The notes: generated from the letters alone by a model not told the origin. Counted from the first letter of the stretch, positions 32,064-41,461 are shown. The stretch: 64,000 bases of DNA from Chloroflexia bacterium SDU3-3 (GCA_009268125.1 WBOU01000016.1:91045-155044); one strand, 5' to 3'. Translations and numbers: made by a program.

Positions 32064-33323
32064 CTACGCCACGCGCTGCGCCAGCCGCTCAAGCTGGGAT
32101 CGGTAGACGCTCAGGATCTCGCCTGCGACGCTTGACCAGCCGTACTGCGTGGCCCGCTCGCGTGCGGCCCGGGCCATGGCCTCGCGCATGTCGGCATCCA
32201 GCAGCAGCCGCTCCAGGCGATCCGCCAGGGCGGCGGGGTCGTCGGGCGGGGTGTGCAGGCCGCTCACCCCATCCTCCACAATCAGGGCGGGGCCGCCAGC
32301 GCTGGTGGCCACCACAGGCCGCCCGCAGGCCAGCCCCTCCAGCGCGGCCATGCCAAACGACTCGTAGTGCGAGGGCATGGTCACGATATCGGCGGATGCA
32401 TAGTAGAGCGGCAGTCGGTCCTGCGGCTGCGCGCCCGCGAAGCGCACCGCCTGCTCGACCCCCAGGCGCGCGCGCAGGGCGTGCAGGCGGCGCTGCTCGG
32501 CGTTCCACTGGCGGCGCTCGCCCTCGCCGCCACCGCCCACCACCAGCGCGTGCAGCGTCTCGCGCCACGCAGGGTGGCGCTGGTGCAGCATGGCCACCGC
32601 CTCGATCAGCGCGTCAATGCCCTTCAGCGGCTCGATGCGGCCCACCAGCAGCACCAGGCGGTGCGGCGCGGGCGGCAGGCCCAGGGCCTCGCGGGCCTGG
32701 CCCAGCGAGCGCGGCTTGAAGCGCCGCAGATCCACCCCGCAGGGGATGGTGTGCACCTTGGCGCACTCGGCCCCGGTGTGCCACACCAGGTCGGCGCGGT
32801 CGCGCGAGGTGGCCGCCACCAGCGCGTCGGCCTCGGCGGAGATCCGCCGCTCGATCTCGACCCGCCGCACCGTCTCGCGCTCCTCGTCGCTGCGGGCCAC
32901 ACGGTTCTTCAGCGCCCCGAGGGTGTGGAACATATGCACCATCGGCGCGCCCCAGGCCCGCCGCAGCTCCATGGCCGCCAGCCCCGAGAGCCAGTAGTGG
33001 CTGTGGATCACGTCGTAGCTCAGATCCTCACCCTCGGCGAAGCAGCGGGCGCGGCTCACGAACTCGGGCATGTGCTCGATCAGCCAGTTCTTGTCGTAGG
33101 GCACCGGCGGGCCGGCGCGCAGGTGCACCACGCGCACCCCCGGCTCGATGTCCACCTTCAGCGGCACCCGCTCATCCTGCGTGCGGGTGAAGATATCCAC
33201 CGCCACCCCGGCGCGGCCAAGCTCGCGGCTCAGCTCGCGCACATACACATTCATCCCGCCCGCCTCTTTGCCGCCCAGGCTCGCCAGGGGGCTAGAGTGG
33301 GCGCACAGCATCGCAACTCGCAT
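32064..33323 (-). CDS. GT4-family glycosyltransferase, MshA/sucrose-phosphate-synthase-like
   Basis: A 419-aa GT-B fold enzyme. The N-terminal domain has HSSPLASLGGKEAGGMNVYVRELSRELGRAG, nearly the MshA pattern, and HSHYWLSG. The C-terminal domain has LLVGRIEPLKGIDALIEA and the donor-binding EX7E motif in SHYESFGMAALEGLACGRPVVAT. MshA joins GlcNAc to inositol phosphate and BshA to malate; this protein could do either, or make sucrose or envelope glycans. The ATG at 33323 is the family start. A PIG-L deacetylase lies 1 kb away. Confidence 0.85.
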   Translation of the reverse strand: MRVAMLCAHSSPLASLGGKEAGGMNVYVRELSRELGRAGVAVDIFTRTQDERVPLKVDIEPGVRVVHLRAGPPVPYDKNWLIEHMPEFVSRARCFAEGEDLSYDVIHSHYWLSGLAAMELRRAWGAPMVHMFHTLGALKNRVARSDEERETVRRVEIERRISAEADALVAATSRDRADLVWHTGAECAKVHTIPCGVDLRRFKPRSLGQAREALGLPPAPHRLVLLVGRIEPLKGIDALIEAVAMLHQRHPAWRETLHALVVGGGGEGERRQWNAEQRRLHALRARLGVEQAVRFAGAQPQDRLPLYYASADIVTMPSHYESFGMAALEGLACGRPVVATSAGGPALIVEDGVSGLHTPPDDPAALADRLERLLLDADMREAMARAARERATQYGWSSVAGEILSVYRSQLERLAQRVA

Positions 33324-33457
33324 GGCCGCAAGTATCCTCACATCACCATATGCGGCCCGACCGTGGGGCCGCCACACCAACAACTGCTACGTACAAAAGA
33401 ACGTTTTGTTTTCACGCCCATGCGCCTGCAGGGGCGGTGCCGCACCGCCGAACACAA

Positions 33458-33486
33458 AGAGCACGGGGCGTGCCGCCCGGTGCTCT
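33458..33486 (-). terminator. Terminator of the beta-lactamase-like gene
   Basis: On the minus strand AGAGCAC and GTGCTCT enclose a GC-rich inner stem, followed by TTTGTGTT. The gap 33324-33528 also holds a short GGCGGTGC palindrome (33433-33449). Confidence 0.65.
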
Positions 33487-33528
33487 CTGTAGGCTTTTGG
33501 AATGCGCCGCGCTGGGCGGGCGTGGCTG

Positions 33529-35055
33529 CTACTCGCCGCTGACCGTCAGCGGGTTGTAGTAGCTGTAGGCCAGCCGCGCCACATTGCCCAGCAGGCGCTG
33601 CGTGAAGGTGTCCTTGTACACCTCGCCTGACTGGTAGGCGTAGATGGCGATCACAAAATCGCCGCCCGGCGTGCGCACGATGCCCGCATCGCCCTGCACC
33701 TCGGGCTGCGCCCAGCCGCTCTTGTGGGCCACCTCGGTGCCCTCGGGCAGGCCCGAGACCATACGCTTGGTGTCGGCGTTGCGCTTCAGCAGCTCGATCA
33801 TCTCGGCGCAGCGCTTGGCCGTCATCGTCTCGGGGAACTTCTCCACCAGCTTGCCGCCGCCCTTCGCGCACTGGTCGATCAGCACGTAGATCTGGGCCAT
33901 CTCGTAGGGCGTGGTGCGCTGCACCGGGCTAGAGTTGGTGAAGGGGGCTTCGCCCGCCTTCTTGGGGCCAACCTTGTACTTGGGCTTGTAGAGCTTGATA
34001 AAGTCGTTGGCCTCGAACGGCGTGTACTGGTAGGTGGTGGTCAGGCCCAGGTCGGCCAGGGTATCGCTCATCAGCTGGATGCCCTCGAAGGCCGACTCGG
34101 TGGAGGTGCCGCCCACCGACATCGCCATCACGTCGTTGGCGCGCAGGTTGTCGCTGTCGATCACCATCTTCTCGATCGCGCTCATCTGCTTGGCCGTGAA
34201 CGAGTCGACGTGGGCGTAGGCGTTCAGCAGAATGCCGACCTTGATGGTGCTGGCGGTGCTGAAGGCGGTGCCCTTGTTCACGCTGGCCAGCTCGTCGCCG
34301 CTCTTCAGATCGTAGATGTAGACGCCCAGCACGGCGGTGGTCTTCTTGGCCGTGGCGGCGTAGGCCTCGGCCAGGGCCTCAAGCTCCTGCTGCAGCTGCT
34401 CCTTGGTGGGGCGCGCGTCGGGCGAGGGCGGGGCCAGGGTCAGCTCCAGCGTGAGCGGCTGGGTGTAGGCCAGGGTGGCCAGGTGCTGCTCGACCTTGGG
34501 CAGGGCCGCGTCCACATCCAGCGACTCGGCGGCGTGCAGCACGAAGCTGGCCGAGATCGCCTTGGTGTCGCGGATGGCCTCCACGCCGCTGCTGGCGTTG
34601 CTGGCCGCCGGGGCCAGCGCGTCGAGCGCGGCCTTCAGCTTGGCCTCGTCGTAGATCAGCACCAGCGGGATGTCGTCGCCCGCCGTGGCGGTCAGGGCCT
34701 TGGCTACCATCGCATCCACGTCGGGGGCCAGGCCGATGGCCTCTGGCTCCAGCGTGGTGGTCACCCCGCCCGTCACCAGCGTCACCGGCTCGGCGTCATC
34801 CTTCACAACATCGGCCAGCGCGGCGCGGGCCTGCTCGGCATCCATGCCGCCCAGCTTCACGCCCGCCGCCGTCACGCCATCCGCGATCAGCGGCACGGCG
34901 GTGGGCGCGGGGGTGGCGGTGGGCGCGAGGGTGGCGGTGGGCGCGCTGGTCGGGGCCTCGGTGGGGTGGGATGTGGCCTGGGCCTGCGGGCCGCAGGCAC
35001 CAAGCAGCAGCGAGAGCGCGACAAGCGAGGTCGCGCGGCGGAACGAAGCAGCCAT
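33529..35055 (-). CDS. Class A beta-lactamase-fold lipoprotein with PG-binding domain
   Basis: A 508-aa protein. A signal peptide ends in the lipobox LLLGAC (Cys21), followed by a Thr/Ala/Pro linker (about 28-56). Residues 57-210 resemble the putative peptidoglycan-binding domain of VanW/YoaR proteins (GVTAAGVKLGGMDAEQARAALADVV). Residues 225-508 form a serine hydrolase of class A beta-lactamase type with the three expected motifs: Ser269-T-I-Lys272 (SxxK), Ser301-Asp302-Asn303 (SDN) and HKSGW (KTG-like). The Glu166 region is not obvious. It could be a peptidoglycan hydrolase/transpeptidase-like enzyme rather than an antibiotic-resistance enzyme. Confidence 0.85.
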   Translation of the reverse strand: MAASFRRATSLVALSLLLGACGPQAQATSHPTEAPTSAPTATLAPTATPAPTAVPLIADGVTAAGVKLGGMDAEQARAALADVVKDDAEPVTLVTGGVTTTLEPEAIGLAPDVDAMVAKALTATAGDDIPLVLIYDEAKLKAALDALAPAASNASSGVEAIRDTKAISASFVLHAAESLDVDAALPKVEQHLATLAYTQPLTLELTLAPPSPDARPTKEQLQQELEALAEAYAATAKKTTAVLGVYIYDLKSGDELASVNKGTAFSTASTIKVGILLNAYAHVDSFTAKQMSAIEKMVIDSDNLRANDVMAMSVGGTSTESAFEGIQLMSDTLADLGLTTTYQYTPFEANDFIKLYKPKYKVGPKKAGEAPFTNSSPVQRTTPYEMAQIYVLIDQCAKGGGKLVEKFPETMTAKRCAEMIELLKRNADTKRMVSGLPEGTEVAHKSGWAQPEVQGDAGIVRTPGGDFVIAIYAYQSGEVYKDTFTQRLLGNVARLAYSYYNPLTVSGE

Positions 35056-35187
35056 GGGCGATCTATCCTCTGTAAGCAATCCAAAAACCAATGTTCCAAA
35101 CAGCCCGCCGGCGCGCTACGACGGGGCCGAAAGGCTCGGCCCTGTGGCACACGCGCGTGCCGCCGACCCTGGCTGTCGCGCCGTGTA

Positions 35188-35216
35188 GTATAGTCGAAGT
35201 GCACCGGATGGACAAG
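35188..35216 (-). promoter_or_regulatory. Promoter of the beta-lactamase-like gene
   Basis: On the minus strand TTGTCC (35211-35216) and TATACT (35188-35193) are separated by 17 bp, 133 bp upstream of the start at 35055. Confidence 0.6.
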
Positions 35217-35229
35217 CGCGGCGGGAAGA

Positions 35230-35370
35230 TTCTTCACCACGAAGGCGCGAAGGAACACATACCCTTTACCACCAAGACACCAAGACACCAAGGGAAGAAA
35301 ACGGGAACGAATACCACGAAGGCGCGAAGACGCGAAGGGGAGAACAAGAACGCTTTGCCACGAAGAACCC
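35230..35370 (+). repeat. Octamer repeat, copy 7 (longest)
   Basis: Three blocks: CACGAAGG-CGCGAAGG, then CACCAAGA-CACCAAGA-CACCAAGG, then CACGAAGG-CGCGAAGA-CGCGAAGG. The whole gap 35056-36064 (about 1 kb) holds this, two VHMAIKTL repeats and another octamer copy, with no supported gene. Confidence 0.8.
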
Positions 35371-35389
35371 AAAACACGGCGGTCTTGCA

Positions 35390-35406
35390 GGCCATATGCA
35401 CGAACA
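35390..35406. repeat. VHMAIKTL-type repeat, copy C (partial)
   Basis: GGCCATATGCACGAACA, identical to the core of copy B. The reverse frame reads RLMFVHMACKT. Confidence 0.65.
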
Positions 35407-35567
35407 TGAGCCTACAGCACGGGAACACTCAAAATGGATTGTTCCAAGGGGCCATACCCTCACATGGTGTCACTTTTTTGAGAGGGGCATTGGGAAGCGC
35501 CACATGGAGTAAGACGATGTGCCAAACCATGCACAGGAAGGGCACAAAACGAACCTTACCCACCGGG

Positions 35568-35626
35568 CCCATGCGGCGAAGGTGCCGCTAGCGTTTTGAT
35601 GGCCATATGCACGAACAACAGCCGCC
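35568..35626. repeat. VHMAIKTL-type repeat, copy B
   Basis: About 57 bp match copy A at 30077. The reverse frame reads RLLFVHMAIKTLAAPSPHG. Hairpins GGGGGC-GAT-GCCCCC and GGGGC-CT-GCCCC follow at about 35664-35706. Confidence 0.7.
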
Positions 35627-35929
35627 AGGGAAGAGCACAGGAACGCCCAAAATAGGGGGATCGAAGGGGGCGATGCCCCCTCGCGGGGTTGCTAGGGGCC
35701 TGCCCCGAGCCGCCGCCCACGCAGGGCACACACCCAGCGAAAAGAGCAACCCTCATCATCGAAGCCGCAGCCGGTCGCCCCAACCGTGCAACGCTCCAAG
35801 CATTGCCTACGCTTGGGGCGACCCAAAACGATGCGGAAGCAGCCTCAAAAGTGAGACCCTGTGAGGGCTATGCGCTCTATCTGACGCCGTTTCGCATCAT
35901 TGTATGTTAGTGGTGTGCGTCCGTTTTTT

Positions 35930-35962
35930 GCCCTTCGTGTCTTGGAGTCTTGGTGGTGAACA
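35930..35962 (-). repeat. Octamer repeat, copy 8, inverted
   Basis: CTTCGTGT-CTTGGAGT-CTTGGTGG, in the opposite orientation to copy 7; the two enclose about 560 bp. Confidence 0.7.
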
Positions 35963-36064
35963 TCCTCGTGGCATCGAGAACGCATAGGGCGTGATGCGGC
36001 CTGTGGCCTTGGCCAGCGGCCTGTGGTACAACACCCACAGGCCGACACACCACACGAGGAGCCA

Positions 36065-37138
36065 ATGCCACAGATCACCGACATCCCCGCCCGCATCGCC
36101 GCGCTCGATCCCGAGCAGCAGGCCTGCTGCCAGCGCCTCTACGAGATCAGCGCCGCCGCCGGGCGGCTGGAGCTGCCCCCCAGCATGCACGCCTGGACCG
36201 AGCGGCAGTTTGGCAGCCTGGGGGCCGTGCGCGAGCAGCACATGCTCAAGGTCACCAACTGCTGGACGCTGGAGGGCGCGCTGTTCAACCCCACCCGCGC
36301 CCGCCGCCCGGCCCTGGGCCACACCGGCGACGCCGCCATCGACGCCTGGGTCGCCGCCGAGCTGCGCGAGGACATCTTCGCCCAGCCGCTGCGCACCACC
36401 CCCGCCGACCCCTTCGGGCGGATCGAGGGCCGCCACTGCATCACCGCGTCCAACATCGCCAAGTACGACGGCTGGCACGGCGTGGTGATCTGCCGCGAGC
36501 CGCACCCGCTGCGCTTCGACGCCGAGCAGATCGTCGACTATATCGCCACCGCCTGGCGCTGGATCGAGGCCGCCCACCGCGCCGACCCCAGCGCGATCTA
36601 CCCGCTGATCACCTGGAACTGCCTGCCCAAAAGCGGCGCGTCGCTGGCCCACGGCCACCTGCAGGTGGCGCTGGGCGCTGGCCAGCCCTACGCCCAGGTC
36701 GAGCGCTGGCGGCAGGCGGCGCAGCGCTACCGCCACGAGCACGGGCGGGCCTACGCCGAGGACATGCACCAGGCCCACGCCGCGCTGGGGCTGGCGCTGC
36801 CGCCGGTGGCGGGCTGCCGCCGCCTGGCCCACCTCGCACCAGCCCGCAACCGCGAGATGGTGATGCTGGCCCCGGCGCAGGGCCATCCCGCCGCCGCGCT
36901 GGCCCGGGCGCTGGCCGCCACGCTGCTGGCCCTGCGCGACCAGCGCGGCGTGCGCGCCTTCAACGCCGCGCTGGCCTTCCCGCCGCTGCGCCCCGATGGC
37001 CGCGACTGGGGCGGGCTGCCCGCCTTCGCGCGGGTGGGCGACCGGGGCGACGCGCTGTCCATCCGCAGCGACCTGGGCGTGATGGAGCTGTACGGCATGG
37101 CCGTGATCACCGCCGACCCCTTCGAGCTGGTGGGCTAG
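36065..37138 (+). CDS. GalT-like (HIT-fold) nucleotidyltransferase
   Basis: A 357-aa protein. The catalytic HxHxQ triad of the HIT superfamily is His196-Gly-His198-Leu-Gln200, in SGASLAHGHLQV. This is the galactose-1-phosphate uridylyltransferase/ADP-glucose phosphorylase branch, which transfers NMP onto sugar phosphates via a histidine intermediate. NCWTLEGALFNPTRARRP and the GWHGVVICREPHP segment are consistent. GAGGAG lies 5 nt before the ATG. Overall it is divergent from true GalT, so the sugar is not assigned. It stands alone before a bidirectional terminator. Confidence 0.75.
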   Translation: MPQITDIPARIAALDPEQQACCQRLYEISAAAGRLELPPSMHAWTERQFGSLGAVREQHMLKVTNCWTLEGALFNPTRARRPALGHTGDAAIDAWVAAELREDIFAQPLRTTPADPFGRIEGRHCITASNIAKYDGWHGVVICREPHPLRFDAEQIVDYIATAWRWIEAAHRADPSAIYPLITWNCLPKSGASLAHGHLQVALGAGQPYAQVERWRQAAQRYRHEHGRAYAEDMHQAHAALGLALPPVAGCRRLAHLAPARNREMVMLAPAQGHPAAALARALAATLLALRDQRGVRAFNAALAFPPLRPDGRDWGGLPAFARVGDRGDALSIRSDLGVMELYGMAVITADPFELVG

Positions 37139-37149
37139 GCGCGCAAAAA

Positions 37150-37177
37150 GGCGCGGGGGCCACGCTGCCCCCGCGCC
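37150..37177. terminator. Bidirectional terminator between GalT-like gene and htrA
   Basis: GGCGCGGGGGC pairs perfectly with GCCCCCGCGCC (11 bp). An A5 run precedes it, which gives T5 for the minus-strand gene. Confidence 0.85.
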
Positions 37178-37210
37178 TTCGCTACCAGCTGCGGCTCTGG
37201 ACGCCCCGCG

Positions 37211-38458
37211 CTACTGCAGATCCGCCGGGCGCTCGCCCAGGGTCACATCCAGCGTCAGGGTCTCCTTGCCGCGCAGGATCTCCACCTGCACCGTGTCGCC
37301 CGGCTTGTGCTGCAGCAGGATCTGGCGCAGCGACTTGTCGATGCCGACCTTCACGCCATTCACCGCTGTGATGATATCGCCATCCTTGATGCCCGCCTTA
37401 TCGGCAGCCGAGCCAGCCGTCACCGCCGAGCCATTGCCCTGCGAGTTCTTCACCAGCGCGCCGTTCTGCACCGGCAGATCCTGGTCCACCGCGCTCTCGG
37501 CGTCGATCTGCACGTACGACACGCCCAGGAACGGGTAGGTCACCTTGCCGCTGGCGATCAGCTGGTCGCTCACCATCTTCACCACGTTGCTGGGCACCGA
37601 GAAGCCCAAGCCCTCGGCCTGATCGCTGGTGATGCCGCTACCGCGCACCACCAGGGTGTTGATGCCGATCACCTCGCCCTGCAGGTTCAGCAGCGGCCCG
37701 CCCGAGTTGCCGTGGTTGATCGCCGCATCGGTCTGGATCAGGCCCTCCATCGACGAGACCTGGCGGTTCAGCGCGCTGACCACGCCCACCGTCACGCTGT
37801 TGCGGAAATCGCCCAGCGGGCTGCCGATCGCGATCGCCGTCTGCCCCGGCTGGATCTTGTCCGAGTCGGCCAGCGGCACATAGGCCGGAACCTTGTCGGC
37901 AACCTGCAGCACCGCGATGTCCATCAGCGGGTCGGTGCCCACCAGCTTGGCATCGTGGCGGGTGCCATCGGCATAGTAGACCGCCAGCGACTTCTCGCCA
38001 TCCACCACATGGTTGTTGGTGATGATATAGCCCTTGTCGCTAATAATCACGCCCGAGCCGGATGCGCGCTGGCTCGGCTGCTCCTGCGGCTGCTGGCCGT
38101 CGCCGTTGCCATTGCCATCACCCTGGCCGGGGATCTCGAACGGGAAGGGCAGCTCCTGCTGCGAGTTGGACTGCGCGCTGGCCTTGAGTGTATTCACCAC
38201 CGTCACCACGGCGGGCGAGACACGCCCCACCACTGCGGTCACGGCGGCATCGCTGGTGATCGCGCCCGTGGCCGCGCTCGATGAGGTGCTCGACACCGGC
38301 TCGCCCAGCACCGGCGCGGAGGCCACGCTGGCGGGCGTATCGGCGCGGCTGGCCACCATGTAGCCCACGCCCCCGCCGATGATCCCGCCAGCCACCACCC
38401 CCACCAGCAGCGCAAAGACCAGCATCACCCCGACTATCACACGCGATCTGCGTTCCAT
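37211..38458 (-). CDS. HtrA/DegP-type serine protease with PDZ domain
   Basis: A 415-aa membrane-anchored envelope protease. One N-terminal helix (about residues 7-35) is followed by a Gly/Gln/Asp-rich linker. The trypsin-like domain has the His in ITNNHVVDG, Asp in TDPLMDIAVLQV and Ser in NHGNSGGPLL. A PDZ domain (DKAGIKDGDIITAVNGVKV) ends it. AGGAGG is followed by ATGAAGATG: the first ATG abuts the Shine-Dalgarno, so the second, at 38458, with 6-nt spacing, is the likely start. It probably degrades misfolded envelope proteins. Confidence 0.93.
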   Translation of the reverse strand: MERRSRVIVGVMLVFALLVGVVAGGIIGGGVGYMVASRADTPASVASAPVLGEPVSSTSSSAATGAITSDAAVTAVVGRVSPAVVTVVNTLKASAQSNSQQELPFPFEIPGQGDGNGNGDGQQPQEQPSQRASGSGVIISDKGYIITNNHVVDGEKSLAVYYADGTRHDAKLVGTDPLMDIAVLQVADKVPAYVPLADSDKIQPGQTAIAIGSPLGDFRNSVTVGVVSALNRQVSSMEGLIQTDAAINHGNSGGPLLNLQGEVIGINTLVVRGSGITSDQAEGLGFSVPSNVVKMVSDQLIASGKVTYPFLGVSYVQIDAESAVDQDLPVQNGALVKNSQGNGSAVTAGSAADKAGIKDGDIITAVNGVKVGIDKSLRQILLQHKPGDTVQVEILRGKETLTLDVTLGERPADLQ

Positions 38459-38743
38459 CTTCATCCTCCTACGCGATTCTGCAATCGAGCTATGCATCTA
38501 TTCGCCAGCACCAGCGCGCGGCCTGCCGCCTGCGCTGGTTTATCAATAACAATACTGCCACATCGGAAGCCTCACTTCCAAACGATCCGGGCGGGCTGCC
38601 CAGCCCTACGCCAAACATGATGCCAGACCTTCGTGAAGACGCCGTGAAACACAAATGAGAACCAGCTAATAGCTGCGCGCGACCCATGGCGCGGGCCGCA
38701 TGGACCTACGAAAGCCCATCGTACCCGGTTAAAAAGCCCAACC

Positions 38744-38773
38744 TTGCGCCAACAACATCTTTCATTGTAGAAT
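38744..38773 (+). promoter_or_regulatory. Possible promoter of the histidine kinase gene
   Basis: TTGCGC (38744-38749) and TAGAAT (38768-38773), 18-bp spacing. The stretch 38459-38840 holds no other feature. Confidence 0.45.
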
Positions 38774-38840
38774 GAGATGCTTACGCGCTCATGTGGGCAG
38801 AATCTTGCCGTACAAATGCACTGCCCGCAACATGTGACAC

Positions 38841-41267
38841 ATGGAAGAAATCCTCATCATCGACGACAGCCAGCAGATCTGTGCCATGCTGTCAGAATAC
38901 GTCCTTCCGGAACTGGGGTATCGGTCTTCCTCTGCACACACTGGCCAACAGGGGCTGCGCCAGTTGCGCCAGCAGCTGCCCGACCTCATCCTGCTCGATC
39001 TTCAGCTGCCCGATATGAGCGGCCTCGATCTCCTGCGCACGATCGCGCAGGAGGGCTACGATGTCCCGGTCATCCTGATGACCGCGCACGGCTCCGAGGG
39101 CATCGCGGTCGAGGCCTTCCGGCTGGGGGCGCGCAACTACCTGATCAAGCCCTTCTCCGAGGTTGAGGCCAAGGCCGTGATCGACGTGGCCCTGCGCGAG
39201 CGGCGGCTGGCCCGCGAGAAGGACCAGCTGACCCGCAACCTGCAGCAGCGCGTGCAAGAGCTGACAGTGCTCTCGTCGATTGGCAAGTCGGTCAGCTCGC
39301 TGATCGACAACAACGAGCTGCTGGTGCGGATCGTCGAGGCCAGTGTCTACATCACCCACGCCGAAGAAGGCTTCCTGCTGCTGCACAATCCCGCCGCCAA
39401 CGAGCTGTACCTGCGCGCCGCCAAGAACCTGGGCGAGCAGCGGGCCAAGCACCTGCGCATCCCCACCGACGACACGCTGGCCGGGCAGGTGATGCGCACG
39501 GGCAAGCCCATCCGGCTGGACAAAGCCAGCACCGGCAACCCGCTGAAGGTCAAGACCGGCTTCCTGGTGCGCTCGCTGCTGCAGGTGCCGCTGATCGTGG
39601 GCAAGCAGGTGATCGGCATCCTGGGGGTGGACAACCAGGTCAGCGACCGGGCCTTCACCGAAAACGATCAGTACCTGCTCACCGCCCTGGCCGACTACGC
39701 CGCCATCGCGATCGAGAACACCCGGCTCTATGAAGAGGTGAAGAGCAGCGAGGCGCGCTACCGCGACCTGTTCACCAACGCCTACGATCTGATCTTCACG
39801 CTGGACCGCCAGCTCAACATCCAGAGCATCAATCGCGTGGGCACCGCGCTGATCGGCTATAGCGCCGAGGAGCTTGAGGGCCAGCCGCTGCGCAGCCTCT
39901 GCCCGCCCGCCTTCTGGAGCGAGGCCCTGCAGCAGTTCTCCAGCCTGATCACAGGTAGCCCCATCCAGCCCTTCGAGCTGCAGCTCACCCACAAGAACGG
40001 CGAGCAGCTGACCGTCGAGGTGAGCGCGCGGCTGCTGCGCGAGGGCCAGCGCATCGGCGGCATCCACTGCATCGCCCGCGATCTAACCGAGCGGCGGCGG
40101 CTGGAGGAGCAGCTGCTGCAGGCCGAGAAGCTCTCGGCGATCGGCCAGCTGGTGGCGGGCGTGGCCCACGAGCTGAACAACCCGCTCACCAGCATCTCGG
40201 GCTACACTCAGCTGCTGCTGCGCGAGAAGGGCATCACCGGCAACACCCGCGAAGATCTGCAGCACATCCACATCCAGGCCGAGCGCGCCGCCCGGATCGT
40301 GCAAAACCTGCTGGTGTTTGCCCGCGAGCACAAGCCCGAGCGCAAGAACATCGTGATCAACGATGTCATCCGCGATACCCTGGCGCTGCGCTCGTACCAG
40401 CTGCGCGTCGACAACATCCACGTGCAGCTCGACATGGCCCCCAACCTGCCGCAGACGGTGGCCGACCCCTACCAGATGCAGCAGGTGGCGCTCAATCTGA
40501 TCAATAACGCCCACCAGGCCATGGTCGAACGCGGCGGCGAGAACCGCCTGACCCTGCGCACTGCGCTCAGCCAGCGCGATGCCAGCGACATGCCGGGCGG
40601 CAGACCGATGGTGCAGTTCTCGGTCAGCGACACCGGCATCGGCATCCCGCCCAGCAGCCTCACGCGTATCTTCGACCCGTTCTATACCACCAAGCCGGTG
40701 GGCCAAGGCACCGGCCTGGGGCTGGCCATCTGCTTTGGCATCGTGCAAGAGCACGGCGGGCGGATCTGGGCCGAGAGCGAGCAGGGCTTTGGCACCACGG
40801 TATTTGTCGAGATCCCCATCCGCGCCCCCCAGGCTGCCGATAGCACCACCGCCGAACAGCAGGCCCTACCCGCCGAGGAGCTGCAGCAGGTGGCCCGCAT
40901 CCTGGTCGTCGACGACGAGGAGCCGGTCAGCAGCCTGCTGGCCCGGCTGCTGCGCGACCTGGGGCATACGCCCGTGGTGGTGAACAGCGGCATCGAGGCG
41001 CTGCGAAGGCTGGGGCAGGAGCCATTTGATCTTGTGCTAACTGATGTTAAAATGCCTGGTATGACCGGGTTCGACCTCTATCAGGAGATCGCTCGGCGCA
41101 ATCCCGATCTGGCCGCCCGCGTGGTCTTTGTCACTGGCGACATGCTCAGCGCGGCGACCCAGGCGCAGATCGCCCAGAGCGGCAACCCGTTCATCGCAAA
41201 GCCGTTTAAGATCGAACAGCTTGAAGCTCTGGTACGATCGCTGCTCACCCGTCAATCAACACCATAG
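38841..41267 (+). CDS. Hybrid sensor histidine kinase (REC-GAF-PAS-HisKA-HATPase-REC)
   Basis: An 808-aa cytoplasmic protein without membrane helices. Order: receiver with Asp53 (LILLDLQLPD) and Lys in LIKPF; a GAF domain about 140-300; a PAS domain about 305-425; HisKA with His443 (VAGVAHELNNPLTS); the ATPase with NLINNAHQAM, DTGIGIP and GTGLGLAICFGIV; and a C-terminal receiver with Asp735 (LVLTDVKMPG). An N-terminal receiver suggests that another kinase feeds in; the C-terminal one suggests phosphorelay out. The ligand is unknown. No response regulator is adjacent. The Shine-Dalgarno is weak. Confidence 0.92.
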   Translation: MEEILIIDDSQQICAMLSEYVLPELGYRSSSAHTGQQGLRQLRQQLPDLILLDLQLPDMSGLDLLRTIAQEGYDVPVILMTAHGSEGIAVEAFRLGARNYLIKPFSEVEAKAVIDVALRERRLAREKDQLTRNLQQRVQELTVLSSIGKSVSSLIDNNELLVRIVEASVYITHAEEGFLLLHNPAANELYLRAAKNLGEQRAKHLRIPTDDTLAGQVMRTGKPIRLDKASTGNPLKVKTGFLVRSLLQVPLIVGKQVIGILGVDNQVSDRAFTENDQYLLTALADYAAIAIENTRLYEEVKSSEARYRDLFTNAYDLIFTLDRQLNIQSINRVGTALIGYSAEELEGQPLRSLCPPAFWSEALQQFSSLITGSPIQPFELQLTHKNGEQLTVEVSARLLREGQRIGGIHCIARDLTERRRLEEQLLQAEKLSAIGQLVAGVAHELNNPLTSISGYTQLLLREKGITGNTREDLQHIHIQAERAARIVQNLLVFAREHKPERKNIVINDVIRDTLALRSYQLRVDNIHVQLDMAPNLPQTVADPYQMQQVALNLINNAHQAMVERGGENRLTLRTALSQRDASDMPGGRPMVQFSVSDTGIGIPPSSLTRIFDPFYTTKPVGQGTGLGLAICFGIVQEHGGRIWAESEQGFGTTVFVEIPIRAPQAADSTTAEQQALPAEELQQVARILVVDDEEPVSSLLARLLRDLGHTPVVVNSGIEALRRLGQEPFDLVLTDVKMPGMTGFDLYQEIARRNPDLAARVVFVTGDMLSAATQAQIAQSGNPFIAKPFKIEQLEALVRSLLTRQSTP

Positions 41268-41461
41268 CACTCGCAAACAACCGATAACGGCCACGCAGCG
41301 CCAGAGAACACACCGCACCACGCGCAGTGCCGTGAAGCACATATGTGAAAGATACGACGCTACATCGCATACCGCACACCAAGCCAACGGGGGTGTTGCC
41401 TGTGCAACGACACTGCGCTCCTACAATGGTGCAATAAGCGCAGTTAGGAGATCGAAGGGAC

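Noticed and set aside
29966..35370. Octamer repeats as a CRISPR array
   Set aside because: Units are 8 nt, imperfect and contiguous with no unique spacers, and no cas gene is present.
35091..35910. Short reading frames in the 1-kb repeat region as genes
   Set aside because: They follow repeat sequence, lack ribosome sites and resemble no protein; only the shared VHMAIKTL frame is kept as a question.
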